Assembly (NCBI GenBank): GCA_018343915.1 | Contig: JABRWF010000003.1 | Coordinates: 2,046,001-2,110,000 of the forward strand | Direction of reading: 5' to 3' | Length of the DNA: 64,000 nt | From: Agroathelia rolfsii | Taxonomy: Eukaryota; Basidiomycota; Agaricomycetes; Amylocorticiales; Amylocorticiaceae | In this document: piece after piece, positions 45,556 through 56,260 of the stretch | How the letters are laid out: every line of letters starts with the position of its first letter | How positions within the stretch are numbered: the stretch's first letter is position 1 | The notes under the pieces: model-generated | Databases searched by the model: none | Seen by the model: the letters and a program-made list of their open reading frames with translations, nothing else | What the model was told of the DNA's origin: nothing | Position numbers and translations under genes: made by a program

Positions 45556-45952
45556 GAACGGGTCTCAGATGCAAGAAGGAATTGTCGCGCTCACGTGAGT
45601 CGCCGCACACAAATCCGAAGGTTCAAGCGACACGCATACAAGTCATTTCTGTTCACAATGTTACTAATTGTATACAGATGGGAGTATATATGAGTAGAGT
45701 AGTACTGATCTTATACATGTACTATTAGGATCTGCACCAATGTCAATATTCGAAGTAACCTCACTTTCAGGGCACGTGCACACTTATCTGAATTTCGGTC
45801 CGCGACTCCGTGCTTGGACGTCTACAGTCATCTCAGCTCTACTACCGTCAATACCACTGGCATTAAGCACCCTAGCTTGTAGGATCATCATATAAATACT
45901 GGCCCGAATTGCGTTCTCTTAGTTAGCGACCCAACCGACCCAATCTGCTGAT
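45556..45952. promoter_or_regulatory. Divergent promoter of REX2 and the M24 peptidase
   Basis: 397 bp between two starts. It holds CACGTG at 45592-45597 (within TCACGTGA, 37 bp from the REX2 ATG) and at 45773-45778. It also holds TATAAATA at 45891-45898, 55 bp before the peptidase ATG. The CACGTG pair echoes the RRM/NOP14 promoter. Confidence 0.55.
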
Positions 45953-47861
45953 ATGGTTTTTCCTTGTATGCCAGTTGATCTCAATTGTCCAGCTCGATTA
46001 ATCATGCCCATCATCATAGCAAATCAGCATGTTCTCAAGGTGTTTAACGAGCTTGTAAAGCTACTTCCAGAGGCAGAGAAAACTAAGGTATACCACATGC
46101 TCATAACTAGACAGTTATCTCACCGTATTTATCAACTAGCCACAAGTACTCATTCTCGCCGGAGAGAAAGTTGGATATCGACATGATACAGACCGTGAAC
46201 TCTCCTTCAGACAAGAATCCAACTTCCTATATCTCTCAGGCTGCTCGGTCCCGTCTTCATTCTTAATCCTATCATGGCAAGCTGGAACATCGCTGTCTAC
46301 GACTCCATCAGTAGAGCTCTTTATTCCTAAGGCACAAGAGGCGGACTTGATGTGGAGTGTCCCGCCACCAAACCTTGATGAAGCTCGCCAAACACACGAT
46401 GCGACAAGCGTACATTATACCGAAGAACTTGACGCTATTATCTCCAAGAACATAGCAGCCTTTCCTGAGGCACTGTTCCACACATTGCCACGTAATTCTC
46501 CGCTCTTTCCCACGTTGCCGGAGCTGCATATTGCACCGATCATTAGCGCAGCTGCCATTACGGATGCCTACCTACTTCCCGCACTGCAGAGAGCACGTAT
46601 CACAAAGACACAAGCGGAGGTCGAGCTTATGAGAGAAGCAAGCGCGATTAGCTCCAGAGCACATGAAGTTGTGATGCGTACACTGGGAAGGGCTGTGAAG
46701 AATCGCTTGACGTCTGCGACTGTGAACAAGGACCGTAAGATCCTCCTTCCGGGAGATTGGCTTATCGAGAAGGAAGCAGAAGCAGAGGCAATTTTCGTTG
46801 CTTCATGTCGACGCGAGGGGTATGTGCTGTGACATTGACAAACTGATTCAGCACCGTCTCAACAACCGTTTTCCAGAGCACTGCACATGGCTTATCTCCC
46901 TATTGTCGCTGCTTCGACACGCGCAGCTACACTTCATTATTGTTGCAACGATCGTGAATTTGCCTGGGGTCCTGTCCAGTCTTACGATCACCATAATCAG
47001 AATAATTTCAGCCATCAGAACAACCACGAACTTGCGCCACAAGTGCTGCTCATTGATGCCGCATGCGAAATTAACTGCTATGCATCTGACAGTAAGATCT
47101 CAAATACACATCATGTCATTGTTCCAGTTATCTTACCCGACTTTATGGGATGTCTGTAGTCACTCGCACTATGCCTGTAGGAAACGGCGGTAAGTTTACG
47201 CCCGAAGCCAAAGCAATCTATTCGCTCGTGTTGGATATGCAAAAGGCTTCCTTCGACCTTCTCCGCCCCGGCTTGCATTGGGATGCTGTGCAGCTCATCT
47301 GCCACAGAGTGCTCGTCAAAGGCTTCCAGCGCCTGGGGATATTCCTTTCCCCCGACTCTCCTAATTCCGGCTCGTGGAACTCGGAGGAAGCAATTCTGGC
47401 GTCAGGCATCAGTGCTGCCTTCTTCCCTCATGGCGTTGGCCACTCGCTCGGCCTCGACGTGCATGATGTGCCTGAGGCCAGCAAGCCGAGCGTTAATCCG
47501 ACCATTGGAAATAGGGAGCTCTTGGGCCATCCGGACTTTTATAAGTATCTGAGGCTGAGACTCCCATTGGAAAAGAATATGGTTGTGGTAGGTGTCGCTA
47601 CTTTGACGTGGTGTAATTGAACCCTTACAGATGAGTGATACCCTGCAGACCGTCGAGCCTGGAGTCTATTTCCATTCTCATTTGCTCTCAGCCGTGAAGG
47701 ACTCTAAACACATCAACCACGAAGCACTGGCCAAATACCTGTCTGTAGGTGGTGTGCGTATCGAAGATGTCGTCTTGATTACGGACAACGGGTACGAAAA
47801 TTTCACAACTGTGCCTAGTGATGTCGAATGGTTGGAGAACGTCTGCTCAGGTAGCATTTAA
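45953..47861 (+). CDS. M24B metallopeptidase (Xaa-Pro aminopeptidase / prolidase type)
   Basis: Exons 45953..46087, 46140..46819, 46877..47091, 47160..47587 and 47631..47861 give about 562 residues. The N-terminal AMP_N domain shows HDTDRELSFRQESNFLYLSG. The pita-bread catalytic domain has the metal ligands Asp in LLIDAACEINCYASD/ITRT (two Asp, split by an intron), His in FFPHGVGHSLGLDVHDV, Glu in QTVEPGVYF and Glu in GGVRIEDVVLIT. The enzyme would release an N-terminal residue before proline or hydrolyse Xaa-Pro dipeptides, using Mn2+. The order and HDTDRELSFRQ block fit eukaryotic PEPD-like proteins. An insertion rich in Asn/His (HHNQNNFSHQNNHE) lies just before the metal-binding core and seems unusual. 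No signal peptide is evident. An in-frame ATG at 46004 is an alternative start. Confidence 0.9.
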
Positions 47862-47992
47862 GTAAAGTATAAACAATAAATGTATTGATAAGTGTATTAT
47901 TACTACTACTCATATTCTGGAATCCACTTAGTCATGCATATGAACATGAGCAATAGTTCTACCACTGAATAAGACAGAGTTCCGGAATATGA

Positions 47993-50900
47993 TCAAACCA
48001 ATAGATCCACAGTTCCACGCCTCGATGACAATACTGCAACGACCCTGCTTTCAAAGTCTAGCAAGTCACCGTGTTCCGTGACGACAAGGTCAAAGTTATT
48101 TTGAGCAGCCACACCAACACCCAGCAGTTTCTCAAGATTAGTTGAGCCAAGAGCTAAGGCCTCTTCCTTGCTTATGCGACCGCCAGATTCAAGAGCAGCC
48201 TGTAAGATCCATTAGTCAGAGGGTTCTTGACGAGAGAGCATAATGCTATGCGAATCACTCACCCAGGCTATGTCCAATCTGGTATTCCTCGCTGCCCAGA
48301 TCTCTCCAGTAAGTGACACTCCGACAGTAACGCCAGCTTCTATGAGCTTCACTATGGTCGTATCAGCCGAGAGAGGTGGGCCAGGGAGTCTGAGGAAACA
48401 CGGTTAACAAGCGATACTAGCATTCTTGATGGCACGAAGACATACATGCGCCTATCTTGCCAGCTGGTAGGGAACGATCGGGGGTAAAGAATAACACCAA
48501 TATTGGCTTCAGCAATATGCTTTGCAATCTGGTGTGCCTCGATGGCATTGGTGAAAGTTATCTTCAAAGTCGTTTCTTTGGCCGCTTCAACCTCGCGCTT
48601 GAGTTCGATCAAAGTAGCCATGATATCGGCACTATGTGCCTCGATCACGAGTGTCCTACGCCCCTATTTTTTTTTTCTAGAGTTATTATTGATCAGATAA
48701 GGGCCTGGCATGCCTTTACATACCTCTGCGACCTCGTGGAACCAATAGTCAGTCCCACTTGTCTTGTTGCCAGTCGATTCCAAGAGCAATCTCCGCAAGG
48801 CAGCAATTTGTGAGCTGATACTGGGAATGCCAGTGCTAGTGTGAGTAATCGAGACGTGAAGGCCCGTTACGTCTTGTATCACTGCTCCTTCCTCAAGACG
48901 ATGTTGAGCACCAGTACTAAAGAACGTTCCTAGTCCTGCAGCGAAACCATAGTGAGTCGGAGCGGTGATGGCAGAAGTCACTCCGGAGTGATAAGCTAGC
49001 CTATTGAGAGGATCAATAACAAAAATCGAGAACATAGAGGGAAGTCTGCCTGACCATGCGTCCCGAGTTGAGAAATCAAGACCATCTGAGGCACGAATAA
49101 CGGCAGCATCTGCCCTGAGTAACTCTGGTACAGAGCTCTTTAAAGGATCAATTACAATTCCGTCATTGGTCGATGGTTCCTGGTTGATTTGTTCCAAGCC
49201 AAGAGGTGACCCATAGCTGATGAGTCCAGGGCTGATTGAACCTCCTTTGAGATTAACGAACGAAGCCGTTCCGGAGACGGAAGCCGCTGCCACCAAAGGG
49301 GCACATTCATCGGCACCTGAGCAAACAACTCTCCCATCCTCAACGACGACGACACCAACCTCGGATGCGCGATTGAACGATTGAGACATGATTTCAGAGC
49401 CATCCGAGGAACGCGTAAAGAGTGATTTAACGTTCGTGAAGACGACTGTTCCCGTAGCAGATGACTTTGACTCCAGCGGAGGCAGGCCATTGTGTTTCAC
49501 TGCTTCTGCAGCCTGGTGATTGAAATTGGGCATTTTGGGACTATGCTGGAAAGCATCTGACTTCTCGATGACATGTGGGTCCTCCAGTTGAGCTATACCA
49601 TCAATCCAAACTTGTTTGGGAGTTGCTCCCAGGGCGAGAGGGTGACTGTCCCAGATGACGACATCTTCAAGAGTGTTTACGTTAGATACTTGGGGATTCA
49701 TGTGTGTTTGGTTATAAAAATCCTTACCTGCATCATAACCAGGCTTGATGAAACCGATGCGATAATCAAGGCCGATCAAAGTGGCAGGTGTACTAATCAC
49801 GGAGGCCAGAGCCAGGTTCTCAGGGAAGCCGTAGTAGTGTGCTTGTTGCGCTTCAAAGAGAAGATTACGGGAGTTCAGTACGGGATGGTCGCTCTATGTT
49901 TAGTTTAATTCATTGCTGATACCAACATAAAATTAGTGTACGATGTTTACCTTCATGACGACAGAGATGCCATGCTCTGCTAGAATCTTGGGTGCAAATT
50001 CGGAGGAGCGGTACGCTTCCCTCTTGTACCTATTACAGATATCGGCTCATGATCATAAACTCTGGATAGCGTCTCAAATGCTTACCTGCCCTGAATTGCA
50101 AACAGAGCAATGCCGGGGGTCTGACCTATCACAAGGGTCAAAAAACCTCAATCCCAAATATCCCATCTGTGACATACCATATGCCTTTTTGATTAGATCC
50201 GGGACGAGGTAAGCTTCGCTGGCATGGTGGAACGCAGCGATGGGGAACTCGAATTCATTCGATAACTAAGATGCCCAGATTAACATATCTAAACAAAAAG
50301 AAATCAAGTGTGAAAACTAGGGACGTACTCTAACTATATTGTCGATATCAACGCCCTCGTAGCAATGAACTTGCACCTAGAAGATGATAAACGACGGTAC
50401 TCAAAGGAAACGGTGGTCGGGTGAATCTACCTTGACCTATTGGGCGTAATTCAATAATTAATTAGTAATAATCTGCGAGGATAAGAAATACCTTGCCACG
50501 GAGGACATCGACAAGACTCTCCCATTGCAACTCTTCGGGATAAGGACCAAGGTCTTCGTAAGGACCGGACTCCAACTTTTCACAATATGCATCCTGAGCA
50601 TCACGGATTTCTCGTGCCTTATTGTACCTGCTCATATTGTGAGTGAAAATGCTCTCAGATGCAGAGCATAACAGTATTTACGCCTGACGCATCGCCCAGA
50701 TAGAGTCCATGCGAGTAGCAGAATAGACTCGGCCTAAACATGGCTTAGTTTATATATATATATAGGGGCATAGGAACCGAATTCAACACACTAGGGTTTT
50801 CGCCTTGATAGTAAACAGATTCAGATCGTTAGAAATTCAGCTTTTGGAATATACCACATACCACATGCATGCCTATAATTGGAAACAGTTAAGATGATGC

Positions 50901-51759
50901 TTGTCATAGTAAAGAGAAACGACGCAACTCACTTCATTTGACGCCATTTCGGAAGGCCAGTATATTCCGGGAAGGAAGAATTGATCTGATACGGAGGTTC
51001 CAGAAGAAACGATGAGGAACTGCGCTCCTTGGTTTTCCTAAGCTTGATAGTAAATGCCTGTCCACCTATCAGGAACAAATGAGAAAGTGCTTCAGGACCA
51101 CTGAAAGTTTAATGTGACCATTCACCAATCGCATTCGCAGAACCGGGAAGAATCAAAGACGTCGTGACACCTCCAGACACAGAAAGCCTGTACGCATCAT
51201 CATGTGTATTTATCCCATCCAACGATCTCAGCCATGATTCAATCGTCCCCTGAAAAGAGTTGGTGTCGGAGGCACCATTTAATTCAGGTACAGAATCCAC
51301 TCCAAGATGAGAATGAGCGTCGACGATGCCGGGGGTCACCCACGCGCCGTTGGCGTCAATAGTTTGCAGGTCGTCGCCGTAGTCTCTTATTAAACGGCGT
51401 GGAATCACACCCACTGCCTTGATAATGCCACCATCCAAGAGAATGTTGCCGGTTACAACTCGTGTGCCATTGAGCTCGCCAGTCCAAATTCTTGCATTGG
51501 AAATAAGCGTAGGCTTTGTCCCATGCTCAAACCGCTCAGACTGGGACCGCGTATAGAAATCCCAAGAAGGACCAGGCAGCCTGTCCTTCTGTGCACAGCG
51601 ACTCTGGGCAGTAGCGATATGTTCAGGTAGTTGGCGAGCCTCAAGACTAGAGTAAGACGAGAAGAGCAAGAACTGGAACCAGACACAAGCGGATGATAGG
51701 GCCAGCAGGGGGACCAATAGCTTCAACCTCTTGCGAGAGTAGTCCGACAACGCGTCCAT
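47993..51759 (-). CDS. Membrane-anchored tandem amidohydrolase
   Basis: A type II membrane protein: a basic N-terminus, then a hydrophobic anchor (LLVPLLALSSACVWFQFLLF, residues about 14-33), then a large lumenal or extracellular part. More than ten exons encode roughly 900 residues. The first amidohydrolase unit has TIDANGAWVTPGIVDAHSHL with the HxH metal site, SVSGGVTTSLILPGSANAIG, the His of VQVHCYEGVD, IAAFHHASEAYLVPDL and VVMKSDHPVLNSR with catalytic Asp, ending in GYDA, VVIWDSHPLALGATPKQVWI. The second unit repeats the fold (VVVVEDGRVVCSG) but its metal motif is lost: GSISPGLISYGSPLGLEQI has Tyr/Ser where HxH is expected. Micro-exons of 11, 12 and 6 nt are described in the findings. The start is the ATG at 51759; upstream codons have no ATG. 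Substrate is unknown. It converges on the M24 peptidase with 131 bp between stops. Confidence 0.85.
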
Positions 51760-51943
51760 GGCGGCACAAGAGAAAGCGTCCAAGGATCAAGCGGAGTCGC
51801 GACCATCATGCTCAGGGCAGCCGACCCTCGTGCACTTATCTTCAAGTTGGTCATCTGTTCTTCCATGTGCGACATCTTTCACAAATACAACGCCATTCTG
51901 ACACTTTAAAATCTCGGAAGTTCTTAAACTATTATAATCATAA

Positions 51944-53176
51944 TTATGCCAATACAAGCAAGTTTGTTTTGTGATTTAGTCCCCAAAACGTTGCAACAAT
52001 GTCGTCTGAGCCGTCATCCTCCAAATGGCCAGGAAGTGCGTGTAACGGCTCGCCGCCCTCATCTTTATTCTACGTAAATGAACATAAATTAGTAAAGGAG
52101 ATGTGAAGATTGCTTGCTACTCACCTGATAAGACAACGCAACAAAGTACATATAGCGAATAGCATATATCTTACTCACAGTTTGGGAAAGGAGTGGTTGT
52201 ACAACCGACAGAATTTCCGACTTGTCATCCAAATTGCGGTTGAGACAAATTTTTGTCGATGCATGGCGAAGATATATCCAAAGAGTCTCGTATGATGGAT
52301 ATTCACGTACGAGCGAGAGTGCATGTATGAGGTCCGCGTTATCAGAATCGATGTGTAGACGATGAATATTAAAGTCATAGGAATACATCCATTGTAGCAT
52401 CGTACAGAGATAAGATACGCCAGAGGTGTCGGATATATGGAGTTCCACCCATTTCCGAGCTTTCTGAAGTTCATCCAAGATATATGGTACGGTCTTCTCG
52501 AGCGTTGTACCGGTCATGGTCCGAAATCGCTGAAAGAAAGACCTTGAACACCAAGATCGATGCGCCCATGCATGATAATTTCTAGGAAAAGATTCACAGG
52601 CGCGTTCTGACAAAGATATTTCGTTCACTAGTCTGTCCAGACTAGTGAATTTTTCATCAATACTGGAAGCTAGTTTGAGTATCCATCGACGATGATGCCA
52701 CAAGTCGCTTTGTTTTGCACATTCTTTGATCGAAAATACCGCTTCAAGAAAACATAGTTCTGCGCTCACAGCTTCGGCAGCATCTTCTTTCGCGTAATAG
52801 GCGTATTCCTGGAGAAAAATCTTGCGCCTATTCAACGCGGTGACGTGAGCAGGATTGGCAACCATAATGATGGATGTGGAGGAAAAGAGTTCCATCGAGT
52901 TTTCTTTGTTTCTCGATAAGTCAAATAGATGGACCGCCTGCAAATAGCATTTCACCAGGATAGACTGAGAGACGCCAAGGTGACCATCCATGTAGAGAAA
53001 TGGGGCATATTGATTAGAGCTACTTGAATCGATTGCTTCGGAAGGAACTATCTCGATGCTTTTCCTGGAATAGATATTATGTTTAGATACAAGAATTGCC
53101 AGTTTCCTGTCTTTAATACTTACAGTGGTTTAGACAAAAGATGTACGAGCGCCTTGTAATTATCTTGCTGATCCAT
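51944..53176 (-). CDS. PTAR1-like protein prenyltransferase alpha-repeat protein
   Basis: Exons 53176..53124, 53064..52125 and 52069..51944 give about 372 residues. Repeated helical hairpins carry prenyltransferase alpha-subunit motifs: NPAHVTALNRRKIFL, SDLWHHRRWILKLA, FPRNYHAWAHRSW and EYPSYETLWIYLRHAS. The N-terminal organisation and length match PTAR1, the alpha-type subunit of the GGTase III that geranylgeranylates the SNARE Ykt6 and other substrates, together with the RabGGTase beta subunit. Farnesyl- and Rab-transferase alpha subunits are less likely because the usual LDELNYI start block is absent. The conserved tail is followed by an unusual exon ending LNHKTNLLVLA. It is divergent from the metallo-beta-lactamase gene over 187 bp. 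Confidence 0.82.
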
Positions 53177-53363
53177 GTTCTTGGATATTGTGTATTTATA
53201 TACTACTAACCCACATAAAAATGTACCCAACTCCAAGCAGTGATCTTGGCCGTATGAGGCAAGATATAGTACTAACGGAAAGGTCTGTGACGTCACGGGG
53301 TAGGCAAGCTCAAGTTTGAACCCGAACTAGCACACACAACTCCCCTCGGAGTATGTAAGATCA
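53177..53363. promoter_or_regulatory. Short bidirectional promoter
   Basis: Only 187 bp separate the modelled start codons of the PTAR1-like gene (minus) and the metallo-beta-lactamase-fold gene (plus). It contains GTGACGTCAC at 53286-53295, a CRE/ATF-type palindrome. Shared control is inferred. Confidence 0.5.
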
Positions 53364-54435
53364 ATGCCTGACCTCTCAGTCTCAGTAAAACAGTCAGTAG
53401 AGTTGAGTAGGCAAGAACAAATATTACAGCACTGAATTTTCAGTATACACAGTATCAACGATGACACAACCTGGCTTCTTAGCATTTCCCATCCAGCTCC
53501 TGGAACCATAGACACCTTCAAAACTGTGAACTTGTTAATCGACCCGTGGCTCATATCCTGGGACATAGCCTACCATCCTCTCTTTTCTCGACAACGGCAT
53601 AGTAAACCTTCGTGCGTGGAATCTATACAGGCATTGGAGGACCAGCTACCTGAAGGGCAGTCTGTCGACGTCATCATTATCAACCACGACTTCAATGATC
53701 ATTGCCACCGTGAAACATTGCTAACCGCTCGGAGGGATATACCTGTATTTGCACATCCCGTTGCTCTTTCCAAACTGCGTAGCTGGGCCATCTTCGAGAA
53801 CGTACAATCGTTGCCTATATTTCAGGATAAAACTGGCAAAGCAGATCAAGTCGTATTATATCCTGTCAGTACAGGTGCTGGGGAAGGCGGAGAAGCTGAT
53901 GCACTACGTGTCGTAGCCACTTATTTGCCCTCTAAAGGCTTCGAGCCTTTAGGGATCAGATTACACGGAGCTCTAATGCTCACCATTCACTCGGCTTATA
54001 TACAGAATCCATACTATATCGTCTATTGTCCTCACGGCATTTCACCCCCTTCTCTCGATCCATGGATTCATGCTCATCAGAACGCCGAGTGTCTAGCTCT
54101 GTTCCACGGTTTTGACGAGGTAGATAACCCATGGTATCTTGGTAAAGCTTTTTACCTTCTCTTTCCAGACGATTTTACTGAATACACTTATTCGCCTCAT
54201 AGCCGGAAAGTTAAATCTGGGTATCCGCACTGCCCCTACTCTTTGTAAGACGATACGCCCCCGACTCTGGATTCGTACGCATGATGAACTAAAGGAGGCA
54301 TATGGATTGATTGCCAAAACTCTTCGTCGCCGACCAGTGGAAACCGAGAGCTGCATCAGCGCACTGGAATCTCAAGGAATTGATTCAACTCAAGTTGTGA
54401 TTGTACCCAATGGTGAAACAATCAAAGTATTGTAA
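53364..54435 (+). CDS. Metallo-beta-lactamase-fold protein
   Basis: Exons 53364..53392, 53453..54141 and 54203..54435 give about 316 residues. The first exon (MPDLSVSVK) is inferred so that the frame runs into INDDTTWLLSISHP; an acceptor 9 bases upstream is an alternative. The core has NLLIDPWL (the usual LIDP strand), then VDVIIINHDFNDHCHRETLL, which is the Hx(n)DHCH metal site with Asn-His in place of the first HxH, and FAHPVALSKL, LRVVATYLPSKG, AYIQNPYYIVYCPHGI. The C-terminal part shows GKLNLGIRTAPTLCKTIRP and a tail with TQVVIVPNGETI. It resembles fungal UlaG-like Zn hydrolases of the beta-lactamase superfamily; the substrate is unknown. If kept unspliced, the last intron breaks the frame. 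Confidence 0.78.
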
Positions 54436-54682
54436 CTATTGGCCATTCAATGATCTATGTTTTGAAATTGTCTCTCAAATATTTGTCTGTTGATACCGCC
54501 AAACGTAGTAGCACAAGCTCTACACCTTACAAGAAGTGAACAAATAATATAAATACCGATGTCCATCTATCAGTACTTTCCATGACCAAATTCCATTCAT
54601 CCATTTAAATCTCAAAAACTATCCAAGGATAAGACTGTCGTTTATACACGTTGATAGGCTATAAAACTATCGCAAATACGCT

Positions 54683-56000
54683 TTACTGGAAGTAAGCCCT
54701 ACTGCCCCGTGTCCCAACGAATCGACTACGCGTCGAACTGCTGGCTGATTAGGACAGTACTCCCAGGACAGACTGATATATAATGTACTCACATCCGCGA
54801 GTCACCTCTGTTGGACATGAAGGCGCTTTCTGAGAGACTAGCGTCACTCAAGTCGCTGAAACTCGAAGTTGGTGAATCATGGGCGCTACTGTCACTGCGA
54901 CGGCCCGGGGCCGGTCGATGGGATGAATGCCCAGGCCCCAATGGTCTACGCGGCGACAATAGGACTGGAGGGCTAGCCGACTGTGCAGGAGATATATGCC
55001 TACTTGTGGGATAATCCACGGGCGGGGACGGTATTGAGGGCATGGACCCAGAGTTCTGAGCTGAGCTCGTACTAGACACACTTGCACTACTCGTTTCGTC
55101 AATTCGAGAGGGGCGAACTGGTGGCCGAGCTGAAGATGTGCCCAAGTTGGACATAGGACGATCGGCTTGCTTCCCTTTGTTTTTCATGTATGATGCTTGT
55201 ACAAGACCCAGACGGTCATCCGTCATCATCATCTTGAGTTCTTGCAACTTCTTCGTGAGAGCATTCTGTTCCTCGTTGGCGCGTTCTGCAGCCTCTTCTT
55301 TGGCAGCAACCTCATCTTCCGAGCTCGATTCTCCAGAGTCCTCGGGTGAGGTGGGACGCAAGAGTAGAGAATTCTTCTTGAGACCTTGCAAGGTGAGCGT
55401 CGAAGATGAGAGGGCCGCCTGAGGGCGGCCAACGGGAGCTTGACGAGCCAAAGAGTTCAGTCGGGCTCGAACGCCAAGAGGGGTGCCTTGACGTGCTGAG
55501 GGCGTTCCCTTAGAATTATTGATCGTAGGGCCAGAGTTTCGCCTGACATGAGCCGGCCGTTCAGGATTGAGAGGAAGGTTTTCTTGTGCTTTGGCAGGAG
55601 TATTTGTCGGTGGGCTAGCAGTCCCCCGAACTTCCTGCAGTCCTCTTAGTTCTTCTTCATACTTCATCCGGGCACGATAGAGCAAGTATGGCAGTGGGAC
55701 TTCCAAATGTTCGGCCAGAGCATTCCCTATAATGTCTCACGTTATCTGCAGAGTAAGGAACCGCCACTCGTTGAATACATACAATCTGCTCCACTATTGC
55801 TTGCTCTGGCTTGAGCAATGACTTCCCAGAGTATGTTAGCCTTTTCAGAGTTCCATGTGATCTATCAAGTGAACTTATAGCACCTCTTACATTACGTGCA
55901 GATCAACATGGGTAAGTACCAGTGGTGGATCTTGCAGAGCATTCTGAGGCCGATTATACGGTAGGCGAATGACCACACGAATATTTGGCTGCTGCGACAT
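54683..56000 (-). CDS. ATG29: Autophagy-related protein 29 (Atg29)
   Basis: Atg29 works with Atg17 and Atg31 as the scaffold that starts the phagophore assembly site. Exons 56000..55920, 55861..55783, 55726..54793 and a proposed 16-nt exon 54698..54683 give about 369 residues. The conserved N-terminal domain is clear: VVIRLPYNRPQ, DPPL, ITWNSEKANILWEVIAQAR, GADWNALAEHLEVPLPYLLY and ARMKYEEELRGL. The rest is Ser/Pro-rich with an acidic patch (SGESSSEDEVAAKEEA) and a short coiled coil, as expected for this disordered, phosphorylated tail. Without the last intron the protein stops at 54789 with GDSRM; the GTGAGT inside those codons and a TAG/GCTTAC acceptor give an ending AYFQ instead. It shares a 260-bp promoter with TMA22. 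Autophagy identity is confident; the end is not. Confidence 0.87.
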
Positions 56001-56260
56001 TATTTGGAGGCTTTTAACCTAGTACGCGTCAATTTATCGAACGCAGTATGCCAAGCAGTTGGGGATAGCAGCAGTAAGAGACGATGGCCAGTGTTACCAA
56101 TTAGTATGCGGTGGGCCGGCCGCTGTGGCTATTGTGGCTATTGTGGCCAAACTGGCGAATTAGCTTATGATTGCCACTGGCAGTGACTCCTCAGGCCTTA
56201 GCTTCTCATCCCAACAACGTCCAATCACTCGTATCAAGCTTGTATCATTCAACTCTCGCT
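56001..56260. promoter_or_regulatory. Bidirectional promoter of ATG29 and TMA22
   Basis: 260 bp between two start codons. It contains GGCCGGCCGC followed by about 2.5 tandem copies of TGTGGCTAT (56121-56147). Nothing codes here. The tandem 9-mer may be a factor-binding array or chance. Confidence 0.5.

Noticed and set aside
54142..54169. A 28-bp intron in the metallo-beta-lactamase gene using the first CCAG acceptor
   Set aside because: Too short to splice and it breaks the frame; the 61-bp intron ending at 54202 keeps GKLNLG in frame.
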